From positions 9,412,001-9,476,000 of the forward strand of contig NC_083512.1 of assembly GCF_032362555.1 (NCBI RefSeq): a DNA stretch of 64,000 nt, written 5' to 3'. This stretch comes from Amyelois transitella. Lineage: Eukaryota; Arthropoda; Insecta; Lepidoptera; Pyralidae. This document shows positions 1 through 9,285 of the stretch, piece by piece. The notes under the pieces are model-generated. The model searched no databases. It was not told the DNA's origin and was given only the letters and a program-made list of their open reading frames with translations. Position 1 is the first letter of the stretch, and every line of letters begins with the position of its first letter. A program made the position numbers and the translations under genes.

Positions 1-261
1 TCTGCCTAAGAACACGTATTGCGATCGCACATTAATTTGAGTGAAGAGAAGGAGAAGAATTATTTTATTTTTAACTAGTGACCACCAAACACATCCTGTA
101 TTGTTTCCATGGCAATCTAACTAACCTTTAAAAAAACACTTGATGCTTTAGAAAAAGGACTTTGAAATTTGTAAAATACTTCTGATGTTAGACCCGGTTG
201 CATCCTGACCTCTTTGGAGAGTTCGGATCTGCCTAACAACGATCTACAATTGGTTTGTCTG

Positions 262-335
262 TTTTTTACACGAAACGACTCCCGTCCGACCTTCATAGTG
301 AAACCTCACCCCTCAGACGATGGTTGTGTAACCAT
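262..335 (+). repeat. Rep-A dispersed repeat fragment
   Basis: This stretch has the Rep-A block of TTTTTTACACGAAACGACTCCCGTCC type followed by a CCGACCTTCATAGTG stretch. The same block recurs near 24.5, 41.0, 44.0 and 47.7 kb. It has no coding potential and the family name is unknown to me. Confidence 0.4.
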
Positions 336-339
336 CTGA

Positions 340-399
340 AAGAACCTGTTCATTCAAACAACTGGATGTGTATTCAGTTGTTTAAATGAACAGGTTCTT
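340..399. repeat. Short-loop inverted repeat (25-bp arms)
   Basis: Left arm 340..364 and right arm 375..399 are complementary except for one mismatch, with a 10-nt loop. It could fold as a hairpin RNA or be a recent local inverted duplication. No flanking duplication was seen. Confidence 0.75.
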
Positions 400-1009
400 A
401 CGATTATCTCACAACTTAAGAGCATCCATCTGGTAGCTTTCTAACTAGTTTACGTGATAAAAGGTCATTGGTGTACCTATATGGCACCTTAGCTATGTAA
501 AAGGTCAGGTAAGGAAAAGATGGTTGAAATCCCACATCGGTCATGAAGACTTTTGTAAAACGATACAATAGTTTGAATAGTTAAAAGTAATGATGAAACA
601 GAGAAGTATAATTCATTATTGGTGTCAACTAACATCTAAAGAAAACTTCAGAACGAATGAATAAATAAAATAAAAATAATCATTTTGCAATATATTATGA
701 AACCAAATAAAATGTCATGTTATAATAAAATGATGTACAGTAACCTTAATATAACCCGATTGACCTACATTCTTAGAGTTAACAAAGAATAATGTCTTTC
801 AATATCGGGCGTCTAAATCCGTACTCTCTAGAAGATCAGTGTATCATTTTTCGATCCAATTACCAAGGCTATGGGGTACGATGGCATTCCTGTCATACGA
901 CTACCATAAATAATTTTTTACAGTACTGGATCTTGTCTAAGAATTTGTTCATAGTAATTTATTATAAACGCATATATACATAAAACCACATCTATATATA
1001 ACTTTTGTA

Positions 1010-1175
1010 AAAAGAGAACGGTCTCCAATCGAAATTCTCCATTTGGAAGTCGGTTAACTTTCTAAAATCTTTTCCTAAGTATAACAAACACTTTTCTGAA
1101 CAACACCATCAAAATCGGTTCATCGAAACGCGAGATAATCGCGGATAAACATACACACATACCTACAAACTTGAA
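1010..1175 (+). repeat. Rep-B dispersed repeat
   Basis: The copy contains a CATCAAAATCGGTTCATCGAA core followed by CGCGAGATAATCGCGGA and a run of ACATAC. Related copies occur at about 16545..16660 and 34565..34705. It lies just downstream of the class A chorion gene and has no ORF. Confidence 0.5.
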
Positions 1176-1276
1176 TTTACTATAAATTCTTAACTAAAAT
1201 ATAATTTTGTTAGGATTACTATAAACAAAACGACAAAATAATTTACACAAACAACTTTAATCCACTAATCAACAAA

Positions 1277-2330
1277 TTAATAGGTTCCATAAGGGGTACC
1301 ACCGCAACCGCAGTTACCAGAAATGGACACGGAACCGATGGCTGGTACACTACCACTGAACTGCACAGCTCCCAACACTGGTACTGCCCCAGCGACGGCT
1401 GTGGTACCACTCACTGGTAGTTCTCCGTTCACTCCCAAAGCACCATTACCTACACCACCGTATCCAGCTAACGATAGACCTCCCAGTCCAACACCGCCGA
1501 TTCCAACACCGCCGAGGCCAACACCGCCGAGCCCAACACCGTTGAGGCCAACACCACCGAGTCCTACACCGTTAAGGCCAACATTTCCAAGTCCAACACC
1601 GCCAAGGCCGTAGCCTCCAAGAGCTACGTTATTAAGTCCCGCCGCGCCAAGGCCCAACCCACCAATGTTGTTCAGGCCGCCATAGCCGGCACCGAGGCCG
1701 AAGGACTCAACATTAAGAGCAGACACGTCCACTTCCCCAACACCAACTGCACCGTACGAAGGCCCATAGCCACCGAGACCATATACTTGGCTGAATGCTT
1801 GCTGCAAAAAAGAAATTGGAACTAATCAAGTATGTAGATTATAAAGTTGTCTTTTTTATTACAAAAACATTTTCGATTCAACGTCCTTTTTGAGAAGACC
1901 GTATGCATACATACATATAATTACGTCTATATCCCTAACGGGGTAGACAGAGCCAACAGTTTCGAAAAGACTAATAGGCCACGTTCAGCTGTTTGGCTTA
2001 ATTATAGAATTCTGTTTGTTAATCGGTGTATATATTATAAAATGATTTAAAGGAGTTGCCTGATACCATCCAACTATGACATTTTTATACGCTGTTTAAA
2101 TTAATCACCCTTTATAATGGCAATGATTTACCACAGTGCGTTAGGGGTGGTTACCATATGTATTAATTGAAGCCAAAAAGTGACACCAAGATTAAGTATG
2201 TTTTGACAAATTTAGAACATTCACCTTTTTCAAGTGGGTCAAAAATTAAACAGAGGTGAAAAGCAGAAATAAAGCATACCTGGATGAGACAAGCCTGGAT
2301 GCACAACAAAAGGAAGGTGAAAGAAGACAT
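1277..2330 (-). CDS. Chorion class A protein, two exons
   Basis: This is a structural eggshell protein, expected to be secreted by ovarian follicle cells. Exon 1 (2280..2330) encodes [17 protein letters not shown], the typical class A signal peptide. A GT..AG intron (1802..2279, phase 0) interrupts it, and exon 2 (1277..1801) completes a 191-residue product. Residues about 84-125 are a Gly-rich arm of pentads such as VGLGG and VGLNG. Residues about 132-180 are the class A central domain ([13 protein letters not shown], then AVPVLGAV), and a short NCGCGG tail follows. The family, intron position and signal peptide agree, so the call is firm. Cysteine is scarce, unlike the high-Cys late chorion proteins, which suggests an early or middle type. 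The reading frame is intact. A variant poly(A) signal (ATTAAA on the minus strand, 1256..1261) lies just past the stop. The divergent partner is the class B gene. The intron carries a TATG-SINE. Confidence 0.95.
1904..2012 (-). repeat. TATG-SINE, 5'-truncated, in the chorion A intron
   Basis: On the plus strand it reads a short CATA run, then ACGTCTATATCCC, GGGGTAGACAGAGCC and GGCCACGTTCAGCTG, the reverse complement of the SINE 3' half. It lies wholly inside the class A intron in the same orientation as the gene, 100 bp upstream of the splice acceptor. Confidence 0.85.
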
Positions 2331-2379
2331 TGTTCTTAGACTGTTTGACTTGGTATGCTTTCTGAGAAGTAGGTCGGCG

Positions 2380-2387
2380 TTTTTATA
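2380..2387 (-). promoter_or_regulatory. TATA box of chorion A
   Basis: The minus strand reads TATAAAAA about 50 bp upstream of the ATG at 2330. This places transcription start near 2356 and gives a leader of about 25 nt, a normal arrangement for chorion genes. Confidence 0.6.
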
Positions 2388-2869
2388 CGTACCTATATTA
2401 TATTGCGATATTCTTTATCACCTTGCGTTGTAAGAATTATTTAATAGATGTGTAAAAATAATTATCTTTATGATTAACATACGTCAATGATGAAAACGTT
2501 TAACAGAATAGTTATGTAATTTTGGGTTATTGTCAATTTGCCTTCTTCGACAATTGCCACAGTCCCTACATACTTCTTTTGATTTATCTATACTCATCAT
2601 TTTTTCATAAAAGTTTGTCAGTTTATGATTTCTTGACCTGTCCATTTACCAGAAAGTCCTAAATGTCATGTCCTAAATCTTATTGACACTCGTGTACAAT
2701 AATACAGTTCGCTATAATAAATAATATAATCTCACTTTTAATAAATTGAAAATTAAATCGAAATACAAAGAAGATAAAGTATGTTTAATTAACATCATCC
2801 TAGCGTATTTATTCCCGGGAAACCCCTGAGATTCGACGTAAAATTTGATCATGAACAGTAAACTATTTC

Positions 2870-2986
2870 TGACAGAGACTGTGGTCTCTGCCTACTCTCT
2901 GCTCTTTTCACTTGCAACGATCTCTGCATACAACCTTCGCTTCATCCACATTCATAACACTCTACATGCAAGTTCGGCGGTTTCCC
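2870..2986 (-). repeat. RTE-like LINE 3'-end remnant in the chorion promoter
   Basis: From about 2904 it matches the reverse complement of the LINE C-terminal coding end (12303..12395): CACTTGC-ACGATCTCTGCATAC, CTTCGCTTCATCCACATTCA and CGGCGGTTTC, at roughly 85% identity by eye. The left edge is rearranged, with a short inverted piece (GTCTCTGCCTAC). The TATG tail is not retained. Confidence 0.85.
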
Positions 2987-3230
2987 AAAATTTTCTTTGC
3001 CGATATCAATTAAACATGCTTAAGTAAGGTGAAATTTCGGCGTAGGTATTTCAAAGAACTTAAGGCCAAGCTAAGATTTAATAATTGTTAAGCATATGAT
3101 GTAATGTAATACGATAACATAATATTATCAGTATACAATTAAAACTTATAATTCATTTCCCATTGTTATGTAAAAACATTTTGATCATATCTATTTGCCG
3201 ATAAATTGGGAAATAATTGATAAATTTTAC

Positions 3231-3238
3231 TTTAAAAG
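3231..3238 (+). promoter_or_regulatory. Possible TATA-like element of chorion B
   Basis: TTTAAAAG lies about 90 bp upstream of the class B ATG. It would place initiation near 3262 and give a leader of about 60 nt. A TATATTTG at 3290..3297 is the alternative but leaves almost no leader. Confidence 0.3.
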
Positions 3239-3323
3239 CATAATGGGATATGACGATCAATCATAATTTCATTACTACTCTAACAATTGATATATTTGTA
3301 TCAACAAATAATCGTTTGTAACA

Positions 3324-4168
3324 ATGGCATTCAAAGCTCTCTTGTTTGTCTGCGCCCAGGCACTTCTAGCTCAGGTAAAGAACGACAACAGTTTTATTCA
3401 TAAAAAATTCATTATGTCATAATAAAAATAAAAAATTTAATTAAAAAAAATTAAGACTCTGTGGAACTTGAAGCCATAGCAGTAAATTTTTTTGTACATG
3501 AGTTTAGGAGGAAGTAAATAATTTGAGTTTTGACAAATAAAACCTCTATTTGAATTTCCATACGTGAGGAGTTTCAGGCAAAATATAATACTCACTCTAA
3601 TTATCATATTTACTTTCAGTGCGTCTTCGGTCAACTTGGATATACCACCCTGCTTTCTTCTCCAATGCCTACAGTCACCGGCAATTCTGTTGTAGAAAAC
3701 AATGTCGTGGTGAACAGTGGTGCCAATAATATCAACAACCTCGGACTGGCTTCCAGTGGACTTGCTTCAAGTGGACTCGCCCTTGGAGCTGTAAACAGCG
3801 GTGCAGTACTTAACACTGTTGCAAATCCTAACTACATCAACGTCGCTTCTATATCTGGTGGAGGCGTTCTCCCTGTAACTTCTTACAGTCCCATTGCGCC
3901 TAGTGGTCTGACTGTTCTTTCAGATAATGTAATTGAAGGAGCTTTATTGGTCAGTGGTGAATTGCCATTCCTAAGTGCAGTCGCTTTCGAAGGAGGTCTT
4001 GCCACGGCTGGTTCTGGAGCAGCTTCTTGCGGTTGTGGCGATGGGAGCATAGGAATTGTAAGTGAGAATGTGGGATCTGGTCTTGGTCTTGGAGGTTTAG
4101 GAGGTCTCGCTGGTGTCAGCAATCTTGGTGGCCTCAGAGGTCTTGGCAGAGGTGGCCTTGTTTTGTAA
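3324..4168 (+). CDS. Chorion class B protein, two exons
   Basis: This is a structural eggshell protein and the divergent partner of the class A gene. Exon 1 (3324..3374) encodes MAFKALLFVCAQALLAQ, a class B type signal peptide. The intron (3375..3619, GTAAAG..TTTCAG, phase 0) is 245 bp. Exon 2 (3620..4168) continues CVFGQLGY and finishes a 199-residue protein. Residues about 33-95 form an Asn/Ser/Val-rich left arm. Residues about 100-166 match the class B central domain (PIAPSGLTV, IEGALLVSGELPFL, CGCGDGSIGIV). Residues 168-199 form a Gly/Leu-rich right arm. The start was fixed by splicing the conserved signal peptide in frame with exon 2, since exon 2 alone opens at an internal Met at 3665. 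The frame is intact. Low Cys and a short right arm suggest an early or middle member. In the family, paired A and B genes are co-expressed in follicle cells. Confidence 0.95.
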
Positions 4169-4183
4169 GTTATTGTTAATAGG

Positions 4184-4193
4184 AATAAATAAA
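4184..4193 (+). terminator. Poly(A) signals of chorion B
   Basis: Two overlapping AATAAA hexamers begin 16 and 20 nt after the TAA stop of the class B gene. Confidence 0.75.
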
Positions 4194-4199
4194 TTATGT

Positions 4200-5490
4200 T
4201 GAATCAATTTCCTGTATTTTTCTTTGTGATATAAAGTTTTCCTGTCTGTTAAACTTTAAACAAGGTTATTTTGAAGACAAATTTACACTTTATAACTTTC
4301 AAGCGTTGTAGGTACAGCTCTTAAAAACTTTTGAGCTCATATCTTTGAAACAGCTCGACGTATAGCTAAAAACAAATTCGTTCTCACGGAGGATTTCCAC
4401 TTCAAAAAACTCACTGTTCAATAATGGTCCATAGAATTATCCAAAAGAAATCGGAATTTGAATTCAAATTACTATAGTTTAGCCGAAATTTATCAATTGA
4501 AAGGTCTTAAAACACATGTGATACAACTAGGTAATGCTACAAAAAAGAAATCTCCAATAAAATGAATTTTCATCTGCTCCACAATCCTGCTCCTTGTTTA
4601 GTTTCGGGTCACTAAGTAAAATCCTGACGTGACCCTTTCGCCGCAAAAATATAAGAAATGGCGCGATAAAACTGGCACCCAAAAAGGGGCAAAAAATCTA
4701 TTTCCCGGCCGAAAAGACCATCAATCAAGGAAGAACAATGACTGAGTGTCAGGTACATAACTCCTGGGAATTTTACATAAGTTATCAGTTTATCGGGAAT
4801 GAAGAATGGGTTTGAGATAGGATCGGAGAGATTGAACTTGTCAATTTAATATTGTAGGAGCAGAAAATTTTATGAATTTGGTATTAGGGATGAACAAAAA
4901 CTAGCTTCTGCTTGCAGTCCCGTCCGTTTTAACCAATATTCCTGATTTCCCGCCTCCATGGGAATTGACCGAAAGAAGTTGGTTTATATATTTGACCTAG
5001 CAAAATCAAAACATGTAGAAAAGGATGCGGACTGACATATCAAAGCAAGCAAAACGAGGTCGCGATTTGAAATTTGACATGTAAGTTTTTCATGTGTCTT
5101 AAAAGTGTAATTTAATGGGATCCTTCGTTTAACTCTAGTTAACTCTATTCATGTGCGCCGCGGGATAAGGTTAGGACTTACCTAACTAGCTAGACTAAAT
5201 TGCGCACCGATTAATTTACGTAGAAAGATATGGCACGTACATTTCTTCTGTCACTTGTTAAGAAGTAACATGAACTAATTTTGTTTCAAAAACATAAATT
5301 TATAAACAAAGACATGCCAGAAATGAGCCATAAAACGAACAGACGACATGATCGATCAACGTTTATCCATAAGAGTGACATACATAAGCCTGTATATGTG
5401 AACACGCCAGATGCGCGTTTTAATAAGAGCGATACGTACATCCTTCATCCTGGTGTTATTTAAATTGGTCGATATGATTTATTAATTTAG
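4200..5490. other. Gene-free stretch
   Basis: Only short open frames without recognisable motifs are present. The part at 4600..4720 is slightly GC-richer (GGCGCGATAAAACTGGC) but shows no ORF or RNA gene. Confidence 0.5.
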
Positions 5491-5494
5491 GGAC

Positions 5495-5546
5495 GCGTAA
5501 AAAATCATATTACCAAAGCGTCGAAGAGTAATATGATTTTTTACGC
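5495..5546. repeat. Perfect inverted repeat (18-bp arms)
   Basis: Arms 5495..5512 and 5529..5546 are perfectly complementary around a 16-nt loop. Confidence 0.75.
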
Positions 5547-5764
5547 AGATTCCTTTCATAAGCTTGAAGGTAGATACAAATTTAAATTGATTTGGGATTA
5601 TAATTGTATTTTAAATATCTCAGACTGCTTGGTTTCTGAAAGGCTGGAATCATTATTGCATGTTTGCAGTCACTAAAGAAAATGGAGGGGTCTCCATCAC
5701 TTTTCCATGGATGTCTTAAACGGCGACTAGGGTAATAAGCATATTCTAATATGGATTCAATAAT

Positions 5765-5895
5765 GGTTAGTTCTCTTGCGAAGGTCAGACGGGAGCCGCT
5801 CCGTGTGACCAGAATTATGGCAATTTGGACATGGACCCCAGGCTCCCTAACCAGGAGAGGTGAGGTTATAACCGGGGTTAACGCCAAGGAAGAAG
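5765..5895 (-). repeat. Rep-A related fragment
   Basis: The plus strand reads GGTCAGACGGGAGCCGCTCC and GAGAGGTGAGGTTATAACCGG, matching the reverse complement of Rep-A copies at 7.1 and 33.7 kb. Confidence 0.4.
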
Positions 5896-5950
5896 GATAT
5901 AATGGATAGTGATTGTTGACTAGACAAAAGTGTCCTTTTCTTAAGTTCTT

Positions 5951-6216
5951 ACATACATACATACATACATATGGTCACGTCTATGTCCCTTGCGGGGTAG
6001 ACAAAGCCAACAGTCTTGAAAAGACTGAATGACCACGTTCAGCTATTTGGCTTAATGATAGAATTGAGATTCAAATAGTAACAGGTTGCTAGCCCATCGC
6101 CTAAAAAAGAATCCCAAGTTTGTAAGCCTATCCCTTAGTCGCCTTTTACGACATCCATGGGAAAGAAATGGAGTGGTGCTATTCTTTTTTGTATTGGTGC
6201 CGGGAATCACACGGCT
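5951..6216 (-). repeat. TATG-SINE, essentially full length
   Basis: It opens with (CATA)n and ends with GGTGCCGGGAATCACACGG, so the element runs on the minus strand from the conserved 5' end to the TATG tail. It keeps CATCCATGGGAAAG and CTTTTACGACATCC. Short open frames inside it are not genes. Confidence 0.9.
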
Positions 6217-7035
6217 GTTCTTTATGGGAAAGATATGAAGTACCTTTATTTTAAGTCCTCGAATCACTCGCGTATTCATTCCAATGTTAACCTACTGGAA
6301 AATAAAAACGCTCTAATAATGTAAGTAAATTACATGTGAAGTCATTTTGAAACATGAGATAATAAGTATTGAAATCCGTGCTATCAGGTAATTTAACGCA
6401 CAATTTGTAAAAACGTCGATAAAGACATTGAGAAATGGCCTAAAAATGGAGGCGGCAAATGGCGGGTAAGCATATGTTCGGTACGCTGAGTAAGGCAGTA
6501 TAAAATAACGAGTATTTAGACAAATAACTTGTGACTAAATGAATCGTTGGAAATACTAGCTTTCGCCTGCAGATCTGCTGAAAAGTAATTATGTCCATAT
6601 CCGTACTACACACACACTAAGTACTTATTCTAAGTACGTTGCCAGTGTTCGTTCAAACCAACATATTAAGGTTTTTGTTACACTGTAGCAGTTAAATGTA
6701 TGTAATGTAAAAATATCGAAGTTTAATAATAAATAAAATAAATAAATAAAATAATTTTTATTGAGACTGGTTGAGTATCTTTGACGTGAAAGACAGCAAA
6801 AAAATAAACAAATTCAATTTTACATGTATAATATATAGGTAAAATTCAGAATTAATACTCCTTTGTATGTGTATGTGTGCTTGTACGTATTTTACTATTG
6901 GAATGTTCATAATTCTGTACACTTTTTGTACATTGACCTTGAACTTTATTTAAGTCACGTATTGGCAGAAAAATAATTTAAATGATTCATCACATTTTTT
7001 ACCACGAATTTCTTTTGTATTGCTAACCGCTATTC

Positions 7036-7240
7036 TTGCGATGAGGGAAAACATCGTGAGGAAACCTGCACATTCAGACAGATTTTAATTATGACATTGA
7101 ATCATTGAGTTGTGTTCCTCTACAATGGTACGCAGAGGGAGTCGCTTCGTGATTTTACATGTGAGTTACTCAATTTCTGGATCACGGTCAAGTTTCTCTC
7201 CTGAGAGGTGAGGATTTAATTGGGACTAATGACAAGAAGT
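7036..7240 (-). repeat. Rep-A copy
   Basis: It contains AAAACATCGTGAGGAAACCTG and GGGAGTCGCTTCGTG, the reverse complements of the two Rep-A landmarks. Confidence 0.5.
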
Positions 7241-7679
7241 TAATGAGTGGTACGGAATAAATCAAGGCCATCATTCCTTCTTCCTGAAGCCTAAAGTGAG
7301 TTTTTTCCAAGGCGGTTAGATTTCCTTGGATTTACTAAGAAAGTTTTCAATACCTAAAAGTACTTTATGTAAGTACTCGTGTTACTTACTAGTTTACTTA
7401 TAGCTCCCGACCAGTTGAAGGTCAGGTAACTAAGCTCCTCACTGTACACAGCTTTTAACATAAACATTTTACTATTAGTACTTTGGCTTTAGATCTAAAA
7501 TGAGTGTATGAGAAAACTATTTCGGTCGTTCATATTGGCAATAACCTGTACTTTTTTATGCTCAATTTTAGTTTTACAACCATAAGTTTAGTATCCGTGG
7601 CATTGATTTTCCGTATAAAGAAGTTTGTATCATCGAAACTGTGTAAATTTAGTTCGCTTAGTTTACGGTTATGGCCTAA

Positions 7680-7740
7680 GTTTTAGTCTTTGGATATTAA
7701 TTTGAACATATTGTTCAAATTAATATCCAAAGACTAAAAC
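7680..7740. repeat. Perfect 61-bp palindrome (29-bp arms, 3-nt loop)
   Basis: Arms 7680..7708 and 7712..7740 are exact reverse complements separated by TAT. No related copy was seen elsewhere in the window. Confidence 0.9.
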
Positions 7741-7962
7741 TCACAAAAAAAAACCATAACGTTTTTATATTACATCTCAATTCTGAGGTTTATGAGATGG
7801 TTTTTGAGCTGCTCGGAAAATTGATAACGATACTAGACGACAATCATTCATATAGTTTCTAATCTTCATTTATATATGTAGCATTTCTGTTTACTTATAT
7901 TTCAATGGGTATCACTTATTATACCGTCTTTAGCGGACTTAAATTTTTAAAGTTAAAGGCTT

Positions 7963-8080
7963 ACATACATACATTCGTATAATCTTGTCTCCATGCCAAA
8001 CAAACATAGTCAATTACAATTACGAAGATACTAGAAGGTTACCTTTATCTGTATGGCTCAAAGATTCAACTAGTGAAAAT
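7963..8080 (-). repeat. Degenerate TATG-SINE
   Basis: A CATACATACAT run is followed by a decayed body (AATCTTGTCTCCATGCC, GTATGGCTCAAAGATTCAA). It is heavily diverged from the other copies. Confidence 0.4.
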
Positions 8081-8552
8081 TAAATTAAAGGCTTAGTATA
8101 CCGAAAATCGATAAAGGTATTGAGAAAAAGAAAGAACTTCAACAAAGAAAGAAAAGAACTCATCAAAATCTGTCCATTTATTAAGATGCCATAAAGAAGC
8201 AAATAGGTAATGTAGATTGGCCTTTCACAATCATAACACCCTTCTTTTGGGTAATTAAACTCAAATTGTAGTTAAGCTTTGTCAGCAGTTTCCAGGTAGT
8301 TTCTCATTTGGCAAGCATTCATGCACGAGACGTAATTTTAATTAAAACTGAGAGAATTAGTTTGTACTGCAAACGTTTGTCTGTTGAATGTCCATGCTAT
8401 GCGCGTCTACTATGAATGCGGGTTACCCATTGGTCGCTAGCTAACTATATTTTTATATATATTTGCCTCTTTAGCATAGGTACTAAAACAAATTACGTTG
8501 TATTTTAAGAGATCCTTCAAAGAGCATGTCCCTCCACAATTTTCCTTCAATA

Positions 8553-8666
8553 TTTTTATCAAAATCCCGTGGGACTTGCAAACTTGTGTTATTTTGAAAG
8601 TGGCGTTAATTTCGCACGCGTAAGCGGCGCTAAATTTGCGCGGGCGAAGCTGCGGCTAAAAGCTTG
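8553..8666 (+). mobile_element. Non-autonomous Helitron 3' end
   Basis: The GC-rich segment GCGCGGGCGAAGCTGCGGC followed by AAAAGCTTG resembles the terminal hairpin and CTRR end of lepidopteran Helitron-derived repeats. The terminal tetramer is CTTG, one base off the CTAG seen at 14545 and 55472. Confidence 0.4.
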
Positions 8667-8711
8667 TTTTATTAAAATTATACTTACACAGATAAGTTAG
8701 GACTGTCCTAA

Positions 8712-8800
8712 ATCGAGAAGCTTGCATGACTGATGCACAAGCGAAAGAAATGTAAAGAAATATGAAGTGGAAAGAGCTAATCTCTGCCTAAACTTCTGTT
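8712..8800 (+). repeat. Degenerate RTE-like LINE 3' end
   Basis: GAAGCTTGCATGA, CAAGCGAAAGAAATG and GAAGTGGAAAGAGCTAATCTCTGCC match the C-terminal coding end of the LINE at 12.3 kb, with deletions and no TATG tail. Confidence 0.65.
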
Positions 8801-8850
8801 AATGCATGTTACTTGGAAAATTTCGAAACTTCCAATAACCCTGTTACCGC

Positions 8851-8922
8851 CAGGAGCCAAATCAAACAAGCTCATAGTTGTCGTGAATCAACAGAGTATG
8901 ATGTTTTGAATATTTTAGATAA
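8851..8922 (+). repeat. Left copy of a duplication flanking the LINE
   Basis: It aligns over 72 bp with 12494..12565 with about 12 mismatches. Each copy lies roughly 45-50 bp downstream of an RTE-like LINE 3' end. In one frame both end in a shared short C-terminus-like string (KSN-LIV-VNQQ-MM, then stop), which may be chance. Confidence 0.7.
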
Positions 8923-9196
8923 GCCTATATTAGGCTTGCAGATGATGTTTGTGTGTTAAATTTAAGGACAATCTCCTTATTTGAAAACCATGGGACAGTA
9001 TAGTAATATATTTATTATATATATTAATTTGTTCTATTTTTACTACATTATTATAAGTTAGTTATTATACAAACAGGTTAAGAGTACCCCAAACTGACGT
9101 CATTGCATGATTTGATTAATAAGACGAAGCGATACAGTTTAAAGATCATTGCAAGCTGGAGTTTTTGCCTACCCCTTCTTAATTTTTTTTATTCAG

Positions 9197-9279
9197 TGTT
9201 ATCCCTCGCAGGGTAGACAGAGCCAGCAGTCTTGAAAGAGTGACAGGCCACGTTCAGCTGTTAGGATTAATGATAGAAT
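9197..9279 (-). repeat. TATG-SINE fragment abutting the LINE 5' end
   Basis: The plus strand reads GGGTAGACAGAGCCAGCAG, GCCACGTTCAGCTGTTAGG and TTAATGATAGAATG, the SINE 3' half in reverse. It ends 7 bp before the LINE start codon, head-to-head with it. It may be a separate insertion or part of the LINE 5' region. Confidence 0.75.
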
Positions 9280-9285
9280 GTTAAT

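Larger units (their letters stand above)
2331..3323. promoter_or_regulatory. Shared divergent 5' region of the chorion A/B pair
   Basis: The two start codons are 993 bp apart and face outward. Lepidopteran chorion A/B pairs normally share a compact 5' region of roughly 300 bp, so this one is expanded, in part by a LINE remnant at 2870..2986. GATA-type motifs (a TTATC near 2416 and an AATTATCTTTATG stretch near 2459) and a TTGCGTTG stretch near 2423 could be GATA and C/EBP sites, which are known regulators of chorion genes. That assignment is inference only. Confidence 0.6.

Noticed and set aside
1323..1613. 96-codon proline-rich plus-strand frame
   Set aside because: It is the antisense shadow of the Gly-rich arm of the class A chorion gene.
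3883..4122. Minus-strand proline-rich frame
   Set aside because: It is the antisense shadow of the class B chorion gene.
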